NCBI GenBank assembly: GCA_003988855.1
Contig: QYAI01000024.1
Coordinates: 62,001 to 126,000 of the forward strand
Direction: 5' to 3'
Origin: Arachnopeziza araneosa
Lineage: Eukaryota > Ascomycota > Leotiomycetes > Helotiales > Arachnopezizaceae
Length of the DNA: 64,000 nucleotides
The first letter of the stretch is position 1. Every line of letters begins with the position of its first letter. Below are positions 25,901 to 37,320 of the stretch, one piece after another. The notes beneath the pieces were generated by a model. It ran no database searches, had not been told where the DNA came from, and was given only the letters and a program-made list of their open reading frames with translations. Position numbers and translations under genes: made by a program.

Positions 25901-28703
25901 TTCGATTTGCCACTGTTCATAATACCTTTCGATTCTCATTAGCTCCGATGTCTAATAGATCTCAAAACGATCTCGGAAGTCCAATCCCCCAAATCCCTAG
26001 AGACACCTACTGAACATACCTCGAGCCGAAAAGTAACCTCTACATTCACTGAGGGGTGCAGTAATTCGTAGCTCATGGCCAAAACAAACTTAATAGGTTT
26101 ACCTGCCAGACGATATTTGAAGAGTCCAACGAGACAGGCTTCAGCACTCCAATATGAACGAAGACTCTCATTGCGATGAAGTAGACGAAGGATAGATATC
26201 TGAGGTTATAGCATTCATATATGAACTGTGGATTGTACCCTATAATTAGTCCAATGATCTACGTTTATAAAGTCTTACTGAGAGATCAGCACTGTGCTGT
26301 TGCGAATACGCATGTGGGTCCTTTAGAGTTCGTCGTTGCTGATCCTTTTATTTTTCGCTCAATTATCTCGCATAGAAGCCCCGAGACCTTTATTTGCTAA
26401 TATTGATGTCATCTTGAATTTTATTCGTCTGTAAGTTTAGATTACACGTTCTCTGCCTTTCTTTCTGACATGCAGCCGCGGATGTCAACGGCAAAATCAT
26501 CGAGCTCACATTGGCTGGGCCGCGGTTCTCTCGCAATTCTCAAGCCTAGGGCAGTGTAACGGCATGAATTGGAGGTTTTGATGACTAGACTCAGCTAGCT
26601 CTGTCCTTTTGCCAGCAGGATTGAGACGTACATATCTGTTTAAAATGATAGGTTCTAAAGCTGTTGCTTGACATGCGACTAAGAATGCATGTAACAAAGT
26701 TCATCTAGACTCACCAACTTATCTTAGGTGATATCTTGGATGTAATGTAAAACTAACTTATAAAGAAGTTTTTCTGGGGTAATCATAAATCGTCAGCTGA
26801 AATTTCTCTCCTCGGCACTCAAAAGATATGTAATTTGAAGTGAAAGTCTACAGATGATGCAGTAATTGGTGACTTTCGGTCAAAAACACTTCCAAAGAGA
26901 AATACTTTAACAATCTTACGGAGACAATAACTCAGTACATTTGACATATTATATCTATGTGCTTGTGGTGTTTGTTAAATCTTTCAAACAAGGGAGTGTG
27001 CTATTGAGTTATTGCATTCCCGGTGGTCGTCATGGAAGTGTGGACGATTAGAAAGAGTCATATTGGCCTCAATATATTGACGATATCCTTCATCATTATT
27101 TGGGAAAGTTTACTTTTTGTTCCTCCCCTTCTATCAAGGCCAAAATTCTACATAATCAAGTTCAGGTATGACTAAAGTAAGGTAAAACTTTCTATCTGAA
27201 TTATAGTCCAATCGAGTTCTATGATATTAAGTGGTTCTAGTGAAGACTTAAAGAAAGCCTACATTACAGCAGCACCGAGAATACCATTGTGGTGAATCGC
27301 ATGGCAAGACAAAAAGGCTCCATCACTTCCCCCAGGTGGTACGGTTTCAATGGAATACGAACCATGATGGATCACTGCGACAGAAAGTAGAAGTTAGAAC
27401 GGCCCTATCATATGGTCGTACCTAATCAATGGCAGTACTTCTTTGCTTCCTAACCTGTATAGCCCATTTGCTCGGTAGAAATAGGGGGGCTAAGCGAAAG
27501 AAAAAAGCAACAGCACACTACTATCGGATTGAGAGATTCAATAAGTGATAGTGAATCTTTTGCTGCTTAGATTTTCTCTTTCGTGAAGTGTGCTCATCTC
27601 CTTTCTGATAATAGCAGTGTTTAGTGCTAAATGAAAAGGTCTGATCACTTATTCAGCCTCGACTGCTGCCTTACTGGGTTTCAAAAATCATTTCAAAGAA
27701 ATGGACTAGGTAGTAAATCAGGGATAGAGTTAATTCCTAAATCCGCGTTCTTGCTGATCAGTCTCACTTTTGAAATATCCTGTAGGTGTCTTCATAGCCG
27801 ATAGACTGGGGCAACGTTCAATAGCAGCGTAATCACTTTGATATACTTTAAATGCCCTTTAAAGTTCAACGGAAAAGCTTTGTAGATCATGAGACTCTGC
27901 GTCTACGCCAGATGTCGATTTAAACTTTGTCGTGTTTTTCCTTCTATACCTCGACTTATCTTTCTCCTTGTCTCAAAGTCTTTCTCAAGTTCAGCACGTC
28001 GAACACAACTCGACCGACCACAGAATAGCAACCAGTACGTATGAAACTTGACCGTCCCAGTGTCTCTTAAGGTTTTGGCATATGGAAAGATAGTTCAAAG
28101 AATACCATGTTTGGTTCTCTGCTCTTGTTCGATCGCCAAGTTACGAGGCTTTAACACACCTACACATCTTATACTTTTCTTTTACTAACCCTCTTAGCAT
28201 GCTAGAAGGCATTTTCCACCAATACACTGTCTTCTTTGAGTTCTTTTCCGATATGTTCTTATAATTTTGTCGCATGGTTCGGCAAGGTTTCTCCCATGCA
28301 GCGTCACCTTTACACTTGAACATGCCCCGTTACATATTTGCAACTTAGATCAAGCCTATATCTCCAAAACTTTTGGGGAATGGGGAAGTGCTCCAAAGAA
28401 CACATGTTTTCTTCATCCTCAAGTGAGCTCTACTCTTCTTATTCGGTTGCAGACCTGGTCAAGTACCCAACACCTTTGCCTTTGCCTTCATATTCAGCTT
28501 CATCTCTGAACCTACCACACTACCTTTTGGCATATCAAAAGGCACACCAGGATTACACTCTATCTACCCCTTTTGCAATCACGTTCACCTAGTTCGGTCA
28601 GGTTCTCGATAGAACACCTCCAACACCTTTATATTCACATTTAACTAATCGTGCTGCATTTTCTTTCGAATCACGAACCTACTGCTAACTTGTTTTGGTA
28701 GTT

Positions 28704-28909
28704 ATGGATTCACAATCCGTTGACGTATCCAGCGCTTTGGAGCATATCCAAAGAGCTGTTCAACTTATACGCGAAGCCATCCTAGGATTCTGTCATGGCC
28801 TTGGATTGGTTGAGATATTTGATCAGACGGTGAGTATAGCTAGGCTGTATAAGTTAGAGAAGATTACTATAACCAAAACAATGCCTAGTTCCATGAATCG
28901 CTCTCCTGA
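28704..28909 (+). CDS. Possible two-exon micro-protein (48 residues)
   Basis: An ATG lies three bases after a textbook acceptor (GCTAAC branch box then TAG at 28699-28701), as if preceded by a leader intron. Exon 28704-28829 encodes MDSQSVDVSSALEHIQRAVQ and continues as an amphipathic helix to FDQT. A GTGAGT donor at 28830 and TAG acceptor at 28888 join it to a seven-codon exon ending in TGA. The arrangement of three good splice signals around one open frame is the only support. No family recognised. Confidence 0.22.
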
Positions 28910-29691
28910 AATCGTGATGTAATTTTGCTAAGTTCCGTGAATCTTGACGACTTTGAAACTATTGAGAATCGCGGTAGATATCCCCTATCACTTTGCTTAC
29001 ATCATTGTCTTACAATTCCATTGATCAAGCCCGGAAACTCGCATAGAAATTTCCCTTCTAGCTCTCCCAGTACCTGATCAGTACCGTACTATGGCACAAG
29101 TGCCGTTAAAACGCAAATAAAGCATGAAATACAAATGATCAAAATGCAAACGACACCCGCAGCCTCGAGGCTTGCAAACCCACGGGGCTGAGCTTCAAGA
29201 GTTTTGCTAGTGTGTAGGAAATCATAAAGAATAGAACTTACTGGATAGCTATGACTTTTCTTCACTTCCAAAGAATTGGAAGGAGAGGACTGGACCAGAG
29301 AGAGAGAAAGGTTTGAACAGGAGACTACACCGTATCTCTTCTGCAAATCATAACACTTGAGATCTTGACTTTTTGATTGGATCAAGTTTCTGGACGATAG
29401 CAGTGAAAGCATGCCATAGAAGGCTTTACAAGACGAGCAATACAAAATGTGTCTATCTATTATGATGAAAATGACCTCAAATAAAAAGGGGCAACAAATA
29501 ATTCAGCGATTTTAAACATGAGAGCTAAAGTTGTAATACATTCTTGAACTGAGTCTCTAACGATTCGACTTAGATGACTACGGTGAAGGAGATTGAGTTG
29601 ATTTTGTTCTTTAGCAACTTACCTACAAGCGTAAATGAGCTGTCAAGCACAATGGGTTGCTGAGCTTAATTCTCGATATCTCAAGCAAATG

Positions 29692-30015
29692 TCAGTGTTG
29701 GCGTGGCATAATCATAACGATCTGCAATCCATGCATAAACTTGCGATGAGCCTTCTCTCTTAAATATAGTTCATAATTCTCCACAGTTTGGAACAGTCGG
29801 TCGTGGGGTTTTTGGTATTGCATGCTAAGCTTCGCTATGGCTAAGGCCATCCGCAGAACTAAAGAAGCAAGATACAATCCAGATGATGCAAATGCAACGA
29901 CAAAGCGACCATTCGTTTCCCAGAGCACAATCCATCTTTCGGTATCCCTCGAAACAAGTCCCAAGTCTTCCCATCTATCTGAAAAAGCCCTGGAGAAAGA
30001 TGTGTGCCGACCCAA
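29692..30015 (-). other. Isolated open frame, possible lost or unannotated exon
   Basis: A 107-codon frame with fairly protein-like composition: charged start (FSDRWEDLGLVSRDTERW), a hydrophobic stretch (GLYLASLVLRMALAIA) and a charged helix-like tail. It has no ATG at its 5' end; a TAG acceptor-like site precedes it at 30016-30018, so it could be an internal exon. No partner exon or family was found. May be chance. Confidence 0.15.
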
Positions 30016-31230
30016 CTATCCGTAACTCCATGCCCATGAAAAACTTCCGGAGCTACTCATTCGCGCGATCCAGGTCGAAAGAGCAATCGATTCAAAGATG
30101 CTTAGCGGTGCTACAACTAGTTAACCTCCAAATCCCCCATAGGGCGACTCCATATTCCATACCTTGATGAAGCCGATATCTGCGGCCTTTTCTCTAAAGC
30201 ATTGACGGCAGATGTTGAGGCCATATTTTCTGATCAGACCAGCCTTGTGTGTGCAGACTCGGCTTGAGAGGTAGATTAGCAACCGCGAAACCCTCTATCA
30301 CTCAAATTGAGCAACGCTGAGGACCTACCAGGCGCGGGCACCCTTGCCATAAGTTCTTGGGCGCGAATTCCAGACAGATTCGTGAGACATTTTGGGTGAT
30401 TCTTCTCGATGACTAGAGGAGTTAGATTTTAGTTCGAGGGTGACGAATGGACAGGACGTACATCTGGATACAGGAGTCTTCTTTTGGTTGAAGATATGAT
30501 TTTGGTATGGGCAAATGAGAATATTGAAAAGAGTGCGATGGGGCGGCCGCTAGCGCAGTATCTAGACGAGCCAATGAAATCACAGTAATGTCTCGCAACA
30601 TCTTTTGGTGACTTCAATCCCAATGTCAACAAAGTTCACATTTAAAACATCAGGTTAAAAATGGGTTCAGTGTCTAAATGATAATTACACGCATAAGATA
30701 CCATGACCTCGGAGTAAAACTCCGTTATTCTGTACACATGTAAAGAATAATAAGTTCTCTTAACACGAAAGTCAAAACACTGACGCAAGTACATTTCTCT
30801 TGTTGTCTCTCCGAATAATTTTGCCCATGGTTCAGACTAATAATTACAAAAGAAGAGAAATCATGTACTTTGAAATCTTGAAGCCTGTTCCTTTAAATTT
30901 TCTTCAGGTTATTTATCGTGTAGTACATGCAAGGGAGTTTTGAGTAGCAACGTAGGGACATGATTAGTAGGAGCATCAAACAAACAACTGATTTGAGACA
31001 ATTATCCTGGTACCACCAGTGTAAATTCTCTCCCATACATGATGCATCTAAATTCATCACGCCGTACATATTTTGAACCAGATAATCCCACGCGAAAACC
31101 GTTGTATCAATACAGGACTAGAATTGCTTTCAGCCTCGTTTGCCCCACCTCGAACACCGAGCTCGAAAATAAACATCAACAACGTTAACCTTTCAAAGAA
31201 CTCCTTTATAAACCCGCACCCAAATTCACC

Positions 31231-31665
31231 ATGGTAAATTCACCTGCCTCCACCTCGCCATAACCTTACCTCCCTTCCCTACCCCTTCCCAACTCCCACC
31301 TTCCTCTTCCCCCTCGAAGGAACCCACTAACCCAACCGCAGTCCAAAGACAGCAACCACACATATATCCACTTCCTCTCCGCCCGCCACAGTGATCTCTT
31401 CGAAGACTTCTGCCGCGACAAGCTCCCAGACGACGAGATCTACGTGCCGCCTCAGCACCAGCCGCTCAACCCCGAGGACGAGGACGATGTTGTCCCGGAC
31501 CAGCACGCGGCTTTTGGCATCCAGCGCGCGACGCAGAAGAGCAAGGAGGCGGCGTGGAAGGATCTTGGGCTGGGTGAACTGATGGGGAAGGGTCCGGAGA
31601 CTGCGGCGGGGAAGAGGAGCGCTGGTGCGCAGTCAAGATTGGGCAGTAAATCTTTGCCTAGGTGA
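31231..31665 (+). CDS. Small conserved-looking acidic protein, unknown function
   Basis: Exons 31231-31233 and 31342-31665 give 108 residues. The first exon is just the ATG, directly followed by GTAAAT; the 108-base intron ends CCGCAG. The protein starts MSKDSNHTYIHFLSARHSDL, then FEDFCRDKLPDDEIYVPPQH, a Pro/Asp/Glu segment, and a Lys/Gly-rich tail ending SRLGSKSLPR. GC content and codon use of exon 2 are clearly coding-like compared with the AT-rich flanks. The frame has no in-frame ATG near its start without this intron, which supports the split start. Not recognised as a named family. Converges with TRS31 across 352 bases. Confidence 0.65.
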
Positions 31666-32017
31666 TATTGGCTAGCCTTGGACTTGACTGCTTTGTAAGA
31701 TGGCTGTTTGATAACAATTGGAGTTTTGGCTGTGAGGTATGGTTGTTTGGGAAGTTTTGTGTTGGTTATACCCTGATGAGTAGGATTATGGTCAATGGAT
31801 GGAGTATAGATGGATGAGACATGTGGTTCTGGAGGACAACTTTGGACGAAAGCAGTCCTATAGCATGAATACGATCCTGAAGAAGGGTAGAAGCAATCCG
31901 CAAATCTGGATATTTTTCAATATGTCCTCTAAAAACCTCATGTGTCCTCCTCAAACTCCACAAATGCCCACATACGCCGCCCAATGCCAAAAGTCTCATA
32001 TCTCTCTTCTCTTCCTG
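31666..32017. other. Convergent intergenic gap
   Basis: 352 bases between two converging genes; only 3' flank sequence seen. Confidence 0.5.
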
Positions 32018-32779
32018 TCACGGCTTCCCCAGATATGTCTCCCTTTCCACCACCTCCGGCTGAAACTTCACCAAAAATACCGTCTTCCCTGGCCACAGCT
32101 CGCCCTCCTCTCCCTTCCCAACACTGTGCGCCGTAACCCTCGCCGGAAACCCCGCGCCATCACAAACCCCCTCCACAATGCCGGCCACGTACGCCGCGCA
32201 GTTCAGCTGGTTCATCTCTTTTGGCACGCTGACAAACTGATTGACGAGCGGTTCGTTATCACTGATCATGTATTCCTCCGGCGTCTCGGGGTTCGAAGAC
32301 TTCTCTAGCGCATCTGCGGGCCGCCCGAAGAGGTGTTTCCAGAGCACTGTGGTGATGAATTGGAGGAGGGCAATGATGTTGAGCGGCCTGAGCTGGGAGC
32401 GCGGGGGCTCGCGGTAGAGGAGGAGATCTAGGAGTTTGAGGCCGATGGGGTGGCCTTGGACGTTAAGCCTTCAGATATCATCATTAGCAGGAATCAATCT
32501 AGAGAATGGGACTTGAGCATACCGCTTCTCCAAGTCTTGGATTCCAGTTACCCTCTTCTGCGCATAACTGACCATCTCCCCAAAGAGATAGGCAAAGCTG
32601 GCCTGGCTGAGTTCGGTCGTGCGACTGCGATTTAGTGGTCGGTGGTAGATTGTCTTCCCGCTGGAAGGGTAGCGCAGCCCTGGTTGAGCGCGCGTTTGCG
32701 CCGTCTGGCTTGCTACAGGCGGCTTTACGGGCTGTGAGGATGCCATGGTATCAAGTTTGCTAGGACTGGCATGTGGCAT
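32018..32779 (-). CDS. TRS31: TRAPP complex subunit Trs31 (TRAPPC5, Bet3 family)
   Basis: Core subunit of the TRAPP tethering complex, the exchange factor for Ypt1/Rab1 in ER-to-Golgi traffic. Exons 32523-32779 and 32018-32468 give 235 residues, or 224 if the second ATG (32746) is used. Strong family blocks are SQASFAYLFGEMVSYAQKRV, DLEKRLNVQGHPIGLKLLDL across the junction, LFGRPADALEKSSN, EEYMISDNEPLVNQFVSVPK and the Bet3-family end FPARVTAHSV. A short Pro/Gln-rich N-terminal tail of about 50 residues precedes the fold and resembles filamentous-fungal versions. The intron (32469-32522) has donor GTATGC. Length and motifs are complete, so the gene looks functional. Confidence 0.96.
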
Positions 32780-33019
32780 AGAACCCGTCTGGAGCTAGGA
32801 GGGTTTGTTCATGGGTTGCTATGTGCAGAGTGAAGGGTGTTGGGAGACTATCAATGCTTGGGAAGTTTCGAAGCGAGGCTATCCTGAACAATATGAAAAC
32901 CCAACTTGGACATTACGTGTCGAGTTAATATTTACGATATATTCTAATAGTCTATAGGGTATCCTTCCATATACCTTTACCATGGTATCTAACTTTCCCT
33001 TCTGCCATGGCTTTTCCCA

Positions 33020-34306
33020 CTAAGCCTGGATTTCTTTACTTTGGGAGTCGCTTATTTTTCCCGCAGGTTCAGCAGCAAGTGTTGACTTTTCGACCTCATT
33101 AGATTGCTGAGTGACCAGGGCATCTCCGCCTTTAAGGAACAGCTCGCTCTCGCCATACTTTTTACCTGCACCAACCCAGCGTTCCCACCTAGCCGTTCGC
33201 TTCTCCTCACAAAGCTTTAGGAGCGTTGGCCAATAGACATCATGTTCATACTCAAACTCCAAATCTCCGTGGAATTCATTCCACAGCTGTTGGGGAGGAA
33301 CGTGCTGCCGCATGTCATCGTTAAACTTGAGCCTGGAAGATTAAAATTTTAGCCTTCTGCTTCTGGTGGTTCAAAAATATAGTTTTGGGATGGGCTTTCA
33401 AAGCTAGAAATTTAGGCCTGGAGGAAGTTTCTGCTTACTTTTGACGTGTGAGAGGGTCAATAAACGGTGTGATGAGCTTGAAGAAGCCGTTAACTACCCA
33501 GGGAACTTTTGAACTGTTAGATCTGGGTAGCAACAAGTGCAGAAGAACTCACTGTTGATGATCAAAGCCCTACCCAATCGTTCAGGGTAATGGGTCTGTA
33601 GGATATTCAATACTTCTCTACCTTGCCCAAGTCCAGGTGCTGTGTTTGATCTAGTTTTCGAGCTCTTAAAGTTGATGAGCAGAGCAAGCGTCTCTTGTCC
33701 TGGAACCATTATATCAATTCCTCTCTCCAGCATAAAAACCAAATGCTGGACTTGTCTCGGACTTGGCTCAGTATTTTGGCGCCCAGGATTGAGATAATGG
33801 CAAACACGAGCCGATATATCAAATCCTAAGAGGAACTGTTTCCCAGTCTCGTTCTCTGGAGCGATGAAGTCTCCAGTCAACTCTTCAACCCCATATTCCC
33901 TTCGCCATGTCAAAGTCCCAAGAACTCGCTTGGCTGCATCTGCCGTCACCCATTTTGTTGCTCGAAGGTAGCGGAGAAGACATTCTCGAGTTAACCAGAA
34001 TGTCTCGGACTCAGTGATCGGTCCGCCCTTGCCTGTAGTAGAGGGGATCTCAGTCCATGACTTTACTGTATCTAGTAGAGAGTCGTATTTGGATTGCTGT
34101 TCGGCGGTGAGCTCCGGAGCATTTGGCGGTCTAACATTCTCAAATGGTGCAAGAATTGGAGTTTTCAGGGGCCCAGTAGCTGGAGACTCCTTTAATGAAG
34201 CTGACGTAGGGTCGGCTGGTATTGTAGAGTCTTTGGTTACTGTGATTCCATCTTCGAGCTTCATATCTTCGAGTTTCTCCTGGAGATCATTTCCTGCTGC
34301 ACTCAT
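33020..34306 (-). CDS. CRAL-TRIO (Sec14-like, Pdr16-type) lipid transfer protein
   Basis: Exons 33553-34306, 33439-33505 and 33020-33332 give 377 residues. The CRAL-TRIO N domain has LTRECLLRYLRATKW; the lipid-binding domain has LLGFDISARVCHYLNPGRQN, then HLVFMLERGIDIM, then LGRALIIN joined across the intron to IPWVVNGFFKLITPFIDPLT. This order and the RYLRATKW motif fit fungal Pdr16/Sfh3-like phosphatidylinositol transfer proteins. The first ~75 residues are disordered and acidic. Start choice: the frame runs upstream to 34558, but M at 34306 gives a normal length and excludes a Leu run encoded by an (AAG)n tract in the leader. A short second exon of 67 bases is well supported by phase. Lies 430 bases downstream of alpha-MPP on the same strand. 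Confidence 0.93.
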
Positions 34307-34736
34307 GTTCGCGCGGCTGAAGTGGTTTCGGTACTTTGGGAGGGCTTGGACAACGGACAATGATTTAAGAAGAAGAAGAAGAAGAAGAAGACTGTGCAAT
34401 TGAAGATCGATAGCCTTCAAGAATACTGAGTAGAGGTCACAATAGAGTGAGGACGGACTGTGGTTATAATGTTGGGTCTCTAAGTAGTGTAACGATTTTC
34501 GTTGGCGTAGCCTCGTCCCGCCAATTTGGAGCACCCTTGCCGAGCGTCGATCAGCCAATGGTAAGAAGATCAGGAAGAATGTTCACAAGTACGCTGAGAA
34601 GAAATCGAGAGGTGTTATTTCCATCTGTAGGAATTTGGGTCGTTGCTATTCGTACAACTACAAAAGGGTTTCTCCCAAAATACCTATACATTGTTCATAC
34701 AGTACCACACAATTCATCTACCATGTTTTTGCGCCT
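34307..34736. other. Intergenic, includes (AAG)n in the Sec14-like leader
   Basis: 430 bases between tandem genes: 3' flank of alpha-MPP and promoter of the Sec14-like gene. An (AAG)8 tract lies at 34367-34390. Confidence 0.6.
34367..34390. repeat. (AAG)n microsatellite
   Basis: Eight uninterrupted units about 60 bases upstream of the chosen start of the Sec14-like gene. Confidence 0.95.
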
Positions 34737-36520
34737 CTATCTTCTGCCAAGCTTCCAGCGTGCTATCCGGTCTTGAATCTCATCCCATTTGAATGGCTTT
34801 CTTGAGACGCCTTCCTCTTCGCCTTCCTGCAACACAACGGTTGGTGCCCCGCTGCCTTTTCCTGGGTTTTCCACCATCCCACTAACGATGATTCTCGCAA
34901 CTCTCCGGAGGTCTTCTACAGTCAACTCATCAATCTTCCGACACATTTCTCGGACGCCCACTTTCCGACCATGGACTTGAACCTGCCTTCCGAGATCTTC
35001 GAGTTCAACCATTCTACTCTCTAGATTCATCAATAGACTGGAACGGAGCTGATTCTTGGCTCTGTTAACTTCTACCCGTTGTAGAGCAGAGAACCCCGTA
35101 TTAAGTGTTAGAGCTTGAAGCTCACGACACATAACATCTAGCATGTTGACAACATGTCCAGGCGAGCAACTCGAGGAGATACCAAACAGACCCGAGTCAG
35201 TATATGAATGGTTGAATGCAACACATGACTCTACCCAACCGTGCTGGTTAAGCACATTCGTGTAAAGGCGTGAGTACATTCCTTTGCCAGGACCTCCAGC
35301 CGAAAAGGAACCACCACCACCAAGAAGGGTCTGAAGAGTAGCAAGAGCATATATATCATCAGAAGATATCGGAAGAGCCTCAAAAGCCAGGTGAATATGA
35401 GTAAGTGGCGGTAATGAGGAGTTTATAGGAGGCGGAAGATTAGGTAATGAGAGAAAACCTCCAGTGTAGTGAGAAGATTGTGTGATATCGAAAGTCGAAG
35501 GTGAGAGTTGAGTAAGAGATTGCACAGAGGCGTTCTGAGATGCTGAAGTAGAGAGATTCTTCAAGAATGGAATTCGTGACAGTAACTTCGATTCTTGTTG
35601 TGTAGGACTTGGTGGGAGTGAAGAATATGACGAGGCCGAGCTGATACTACCCTCATCTAAACTTGATTCGATTGAAGTTTCTGATGCTGTGGGCGAGAGT
35701 ATGGTCTGAGATGGTGCCATGTCCCCAAAATACTGTTCAGTTAATTTAACAGCTTCTTCGTGCTGGACGCCGGCGAAGGCCACGACTATCCTTTCTGGGC
35801 GAAAGAAAGTTTCCCTATATGCCTCGACGACACTTTTATTGATTTGAGAAAGTCTCTCTTTCGGGCATAGTAGGGGATTTCCCAGTGTGTTGTCTTTGAA
35901 CGCTGCCATATGGACCAACTCTGGTAATATCAATTCTGGCTTTGACCATATTTCCCCAATCTCATATGCAGCAGTTGCCACTTGCTCTTGAACCTCCTCC
36001 TCAGTAATCAACGGATCTCGGATCGTTTCTGCGAGGAGCGCAACTGTTGTTGGAACGGCCGAATTGAACGTCGCAGACTGGTACATCAAAGATTCTCGGG
36101 AAGAGGCGCAGTTGATATTTCCACCAAGAGATTCCAGCGCCTCTATCATCTCATCGCTCGTTCGTTTCTTGGTAGATTTGAAAGCAAGTCGATCCATAAT
36201 ATGGCTCACACCTCGTAAGTATTCGTTTTCATATCGAGATCCTGCGTCAATGAAAACTCCCACGCCAGAGAAGTGGCCTGGTAGCGCCTCTGTTGCAACT
36301 CGGACGCCATTGGGAAGCGTGGATATCTGGTCAAGCTCGGCCGGATCCTGAGAAGAAGTTAGGTCTACATACGAAGGGGAGGTCAGGAAGAGCAGACTTT
36401 TGGTATCGGATCCACCACCGTTGCCAGACCTCTGGAACGGAAGGTAGGTGTGATGGCCGTCAGAAATGGCCTGCTCGAGATAACTCGGGTCAAGGGCCTT
36501 GTCGTGGAACATTTCAGCAT
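34737..36520 (-). CDS. MAS2: Mitochondrial processing peptidase alpha subunit
   Basis: Substrate-binding subunit of the matrix protease that removes mitochondrial presequences. Exons 36398-36520 and 34737-36347 give 577 residues, the usual size. Exon 1 (41 codons, MLKCSTTRPLTRVISSRPFL...) is a typical presequence: Arg/Ser/Thr-rich, no acidic residues before residue 37. Exon 2 opens DPAELDQISTLPNGVRVATE and GVGVFIDAGSRYENEYLRGV. The zinc motif of the beta subunit is degenerate as expected for alpha (SHIMDRLAF). The glycine-rich substrate loop LLGGGGSFSAGGPGKGMYSR is intact. The intron (36348-36397) has a weak donor, GTCTGC, but a good CTAAC branch box and CTCAG end. A Ser-rich insertion (about residues 240-300) separates the two halves. 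Reads head-to-head with the FHA-RING gene. Confidence 0.96.
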
Positions 36521-37320
36521 GGTGGATGGAGAGTTGACGATATTGTGGGAAGATTTCAACCTGAGTCTCCCGACGTGATGCGCGTCTGGGACAAAAAAAA
36601 AAGGGCGGGCGGGTTTTGCCGCCGCTATCACTATCGGCGCTGGCTTGTGAACAGGGCCAGTAATCAGGTGATATGGGAGTTTCCAGCCTCAACTCGCGGT
36701 CGACGGTATGGTATCATGATCAGTTCATGCTTCTCATCTGCAACGGAGTGCGACATGCGGAAATAGATGTGCAGCGTCCCCTTGTTGTGCGTCTTGAAGG
36801 CCGCTGATATCTTTTGCCTCGTGCCGTCTAGACCCCAGCAACCCACCAACCTCGATCACGTCCAGATGCATCGTAGAGGACCGTAGTGCCCTGTCCGGAG
36901 AAAGTCTGGGCTTCTTGAGCCAGCTCAAATACTGCTGCTGCTCTCCAGGTGGGCAATCCATCTCAAGACCTCTTTCTCACCAGTCCTGGGCGTTAACTGC
37001 GTCTCTGTGAAAGGAAATCTTCTCAAGGAGGAGACCACACTCGCTTCTCTCCTCTCCACAGACAGAGCCCCAGCCCGTCCCCCCATCGGCCTGGCCGTAG
37101 GTGATTGTCTGTGAATGCATCATTCCACACTCCTGGCACCGAGCCCTCAAGCCACCGCCGGGACACCCACCAGCCATTTCCCATTCGTGCCATTCTCCTC
37201 CATATCTTGATCCCACAAACTCTGATCCGCAAACACAGCCTTTGGATTCATCGGGTGACGAGAGAGAGAGAGAGAGAGAGAGAGTGTGTGTGTATGTGAG
37301 CGAGGAATTTCTTGCCCAAT
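36521..37320. promoter_or_regulatory. Shared divergent promoter region, alpha-MPP / FHA-RING gene
   Basis: 800 bases separate the two start codons. It holds an A-run at 36594-36603 beside GC-rich sequence and an AG/TG microsatellite at 37261-37292 just before the FHA-RING ATG. No specific factor sites can be assigned. Confidence 0.5.
37261..37292. repeat. Compound (AG)n(TG)n microsatellite in a leader
   Basis: Twelve AG units pass into four TG units, ending 28 bases before the ATG at 37321, so it probably lies in the transcribed leader. Confidence 0.9.

Larger units (their letters stand above)
21962..31230. other. Nine-kilobase gene-poor region
   Basis: No frame with recognisable domains on either strand. 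About 22.3-24.5 kb is moderately GC-rich with a CAG run at 22599-22615 and a GATGGGC tandem at 22958-22983; it probably includes the promoter and leader of the C2H2 factor. From 24.5 kb on it becomes AT-rich with frequent stops. I found no terminal repeats, transposase or reverse transcriptase motifs. Two weak coding candidates are listed separately (28704-28909 and 29692-30015). Confidence 0.5.

Noticed and set aside
29089..29445. 118-codon minus-strand frame with a hydrophobic end
   Set aside because: No motif, no clear start context, no splice partner; probably chance in AT-rich DNA.
31799..32308. 169-codon plus-strand frame
   Set aside because: Lies antisense to the TRS31 last exon, which is strongly supported by family motifs.
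34307..34558. N-terminal extension of the Sec14-like protein upstream of 34306
   Set aside because: The extra 84 codons include a Leu run encoded by an (AAG)n tract and do not resemble family N-termini; the downstream ATG gives a normal protein.
36348..36692. Unspliced N-terminal extension of alpha-MPP in the frame of exon 2
   Set aside because: It encodes no mitochondrial presequence, whereas the spliced frame from 36520 does and gives the usual length.
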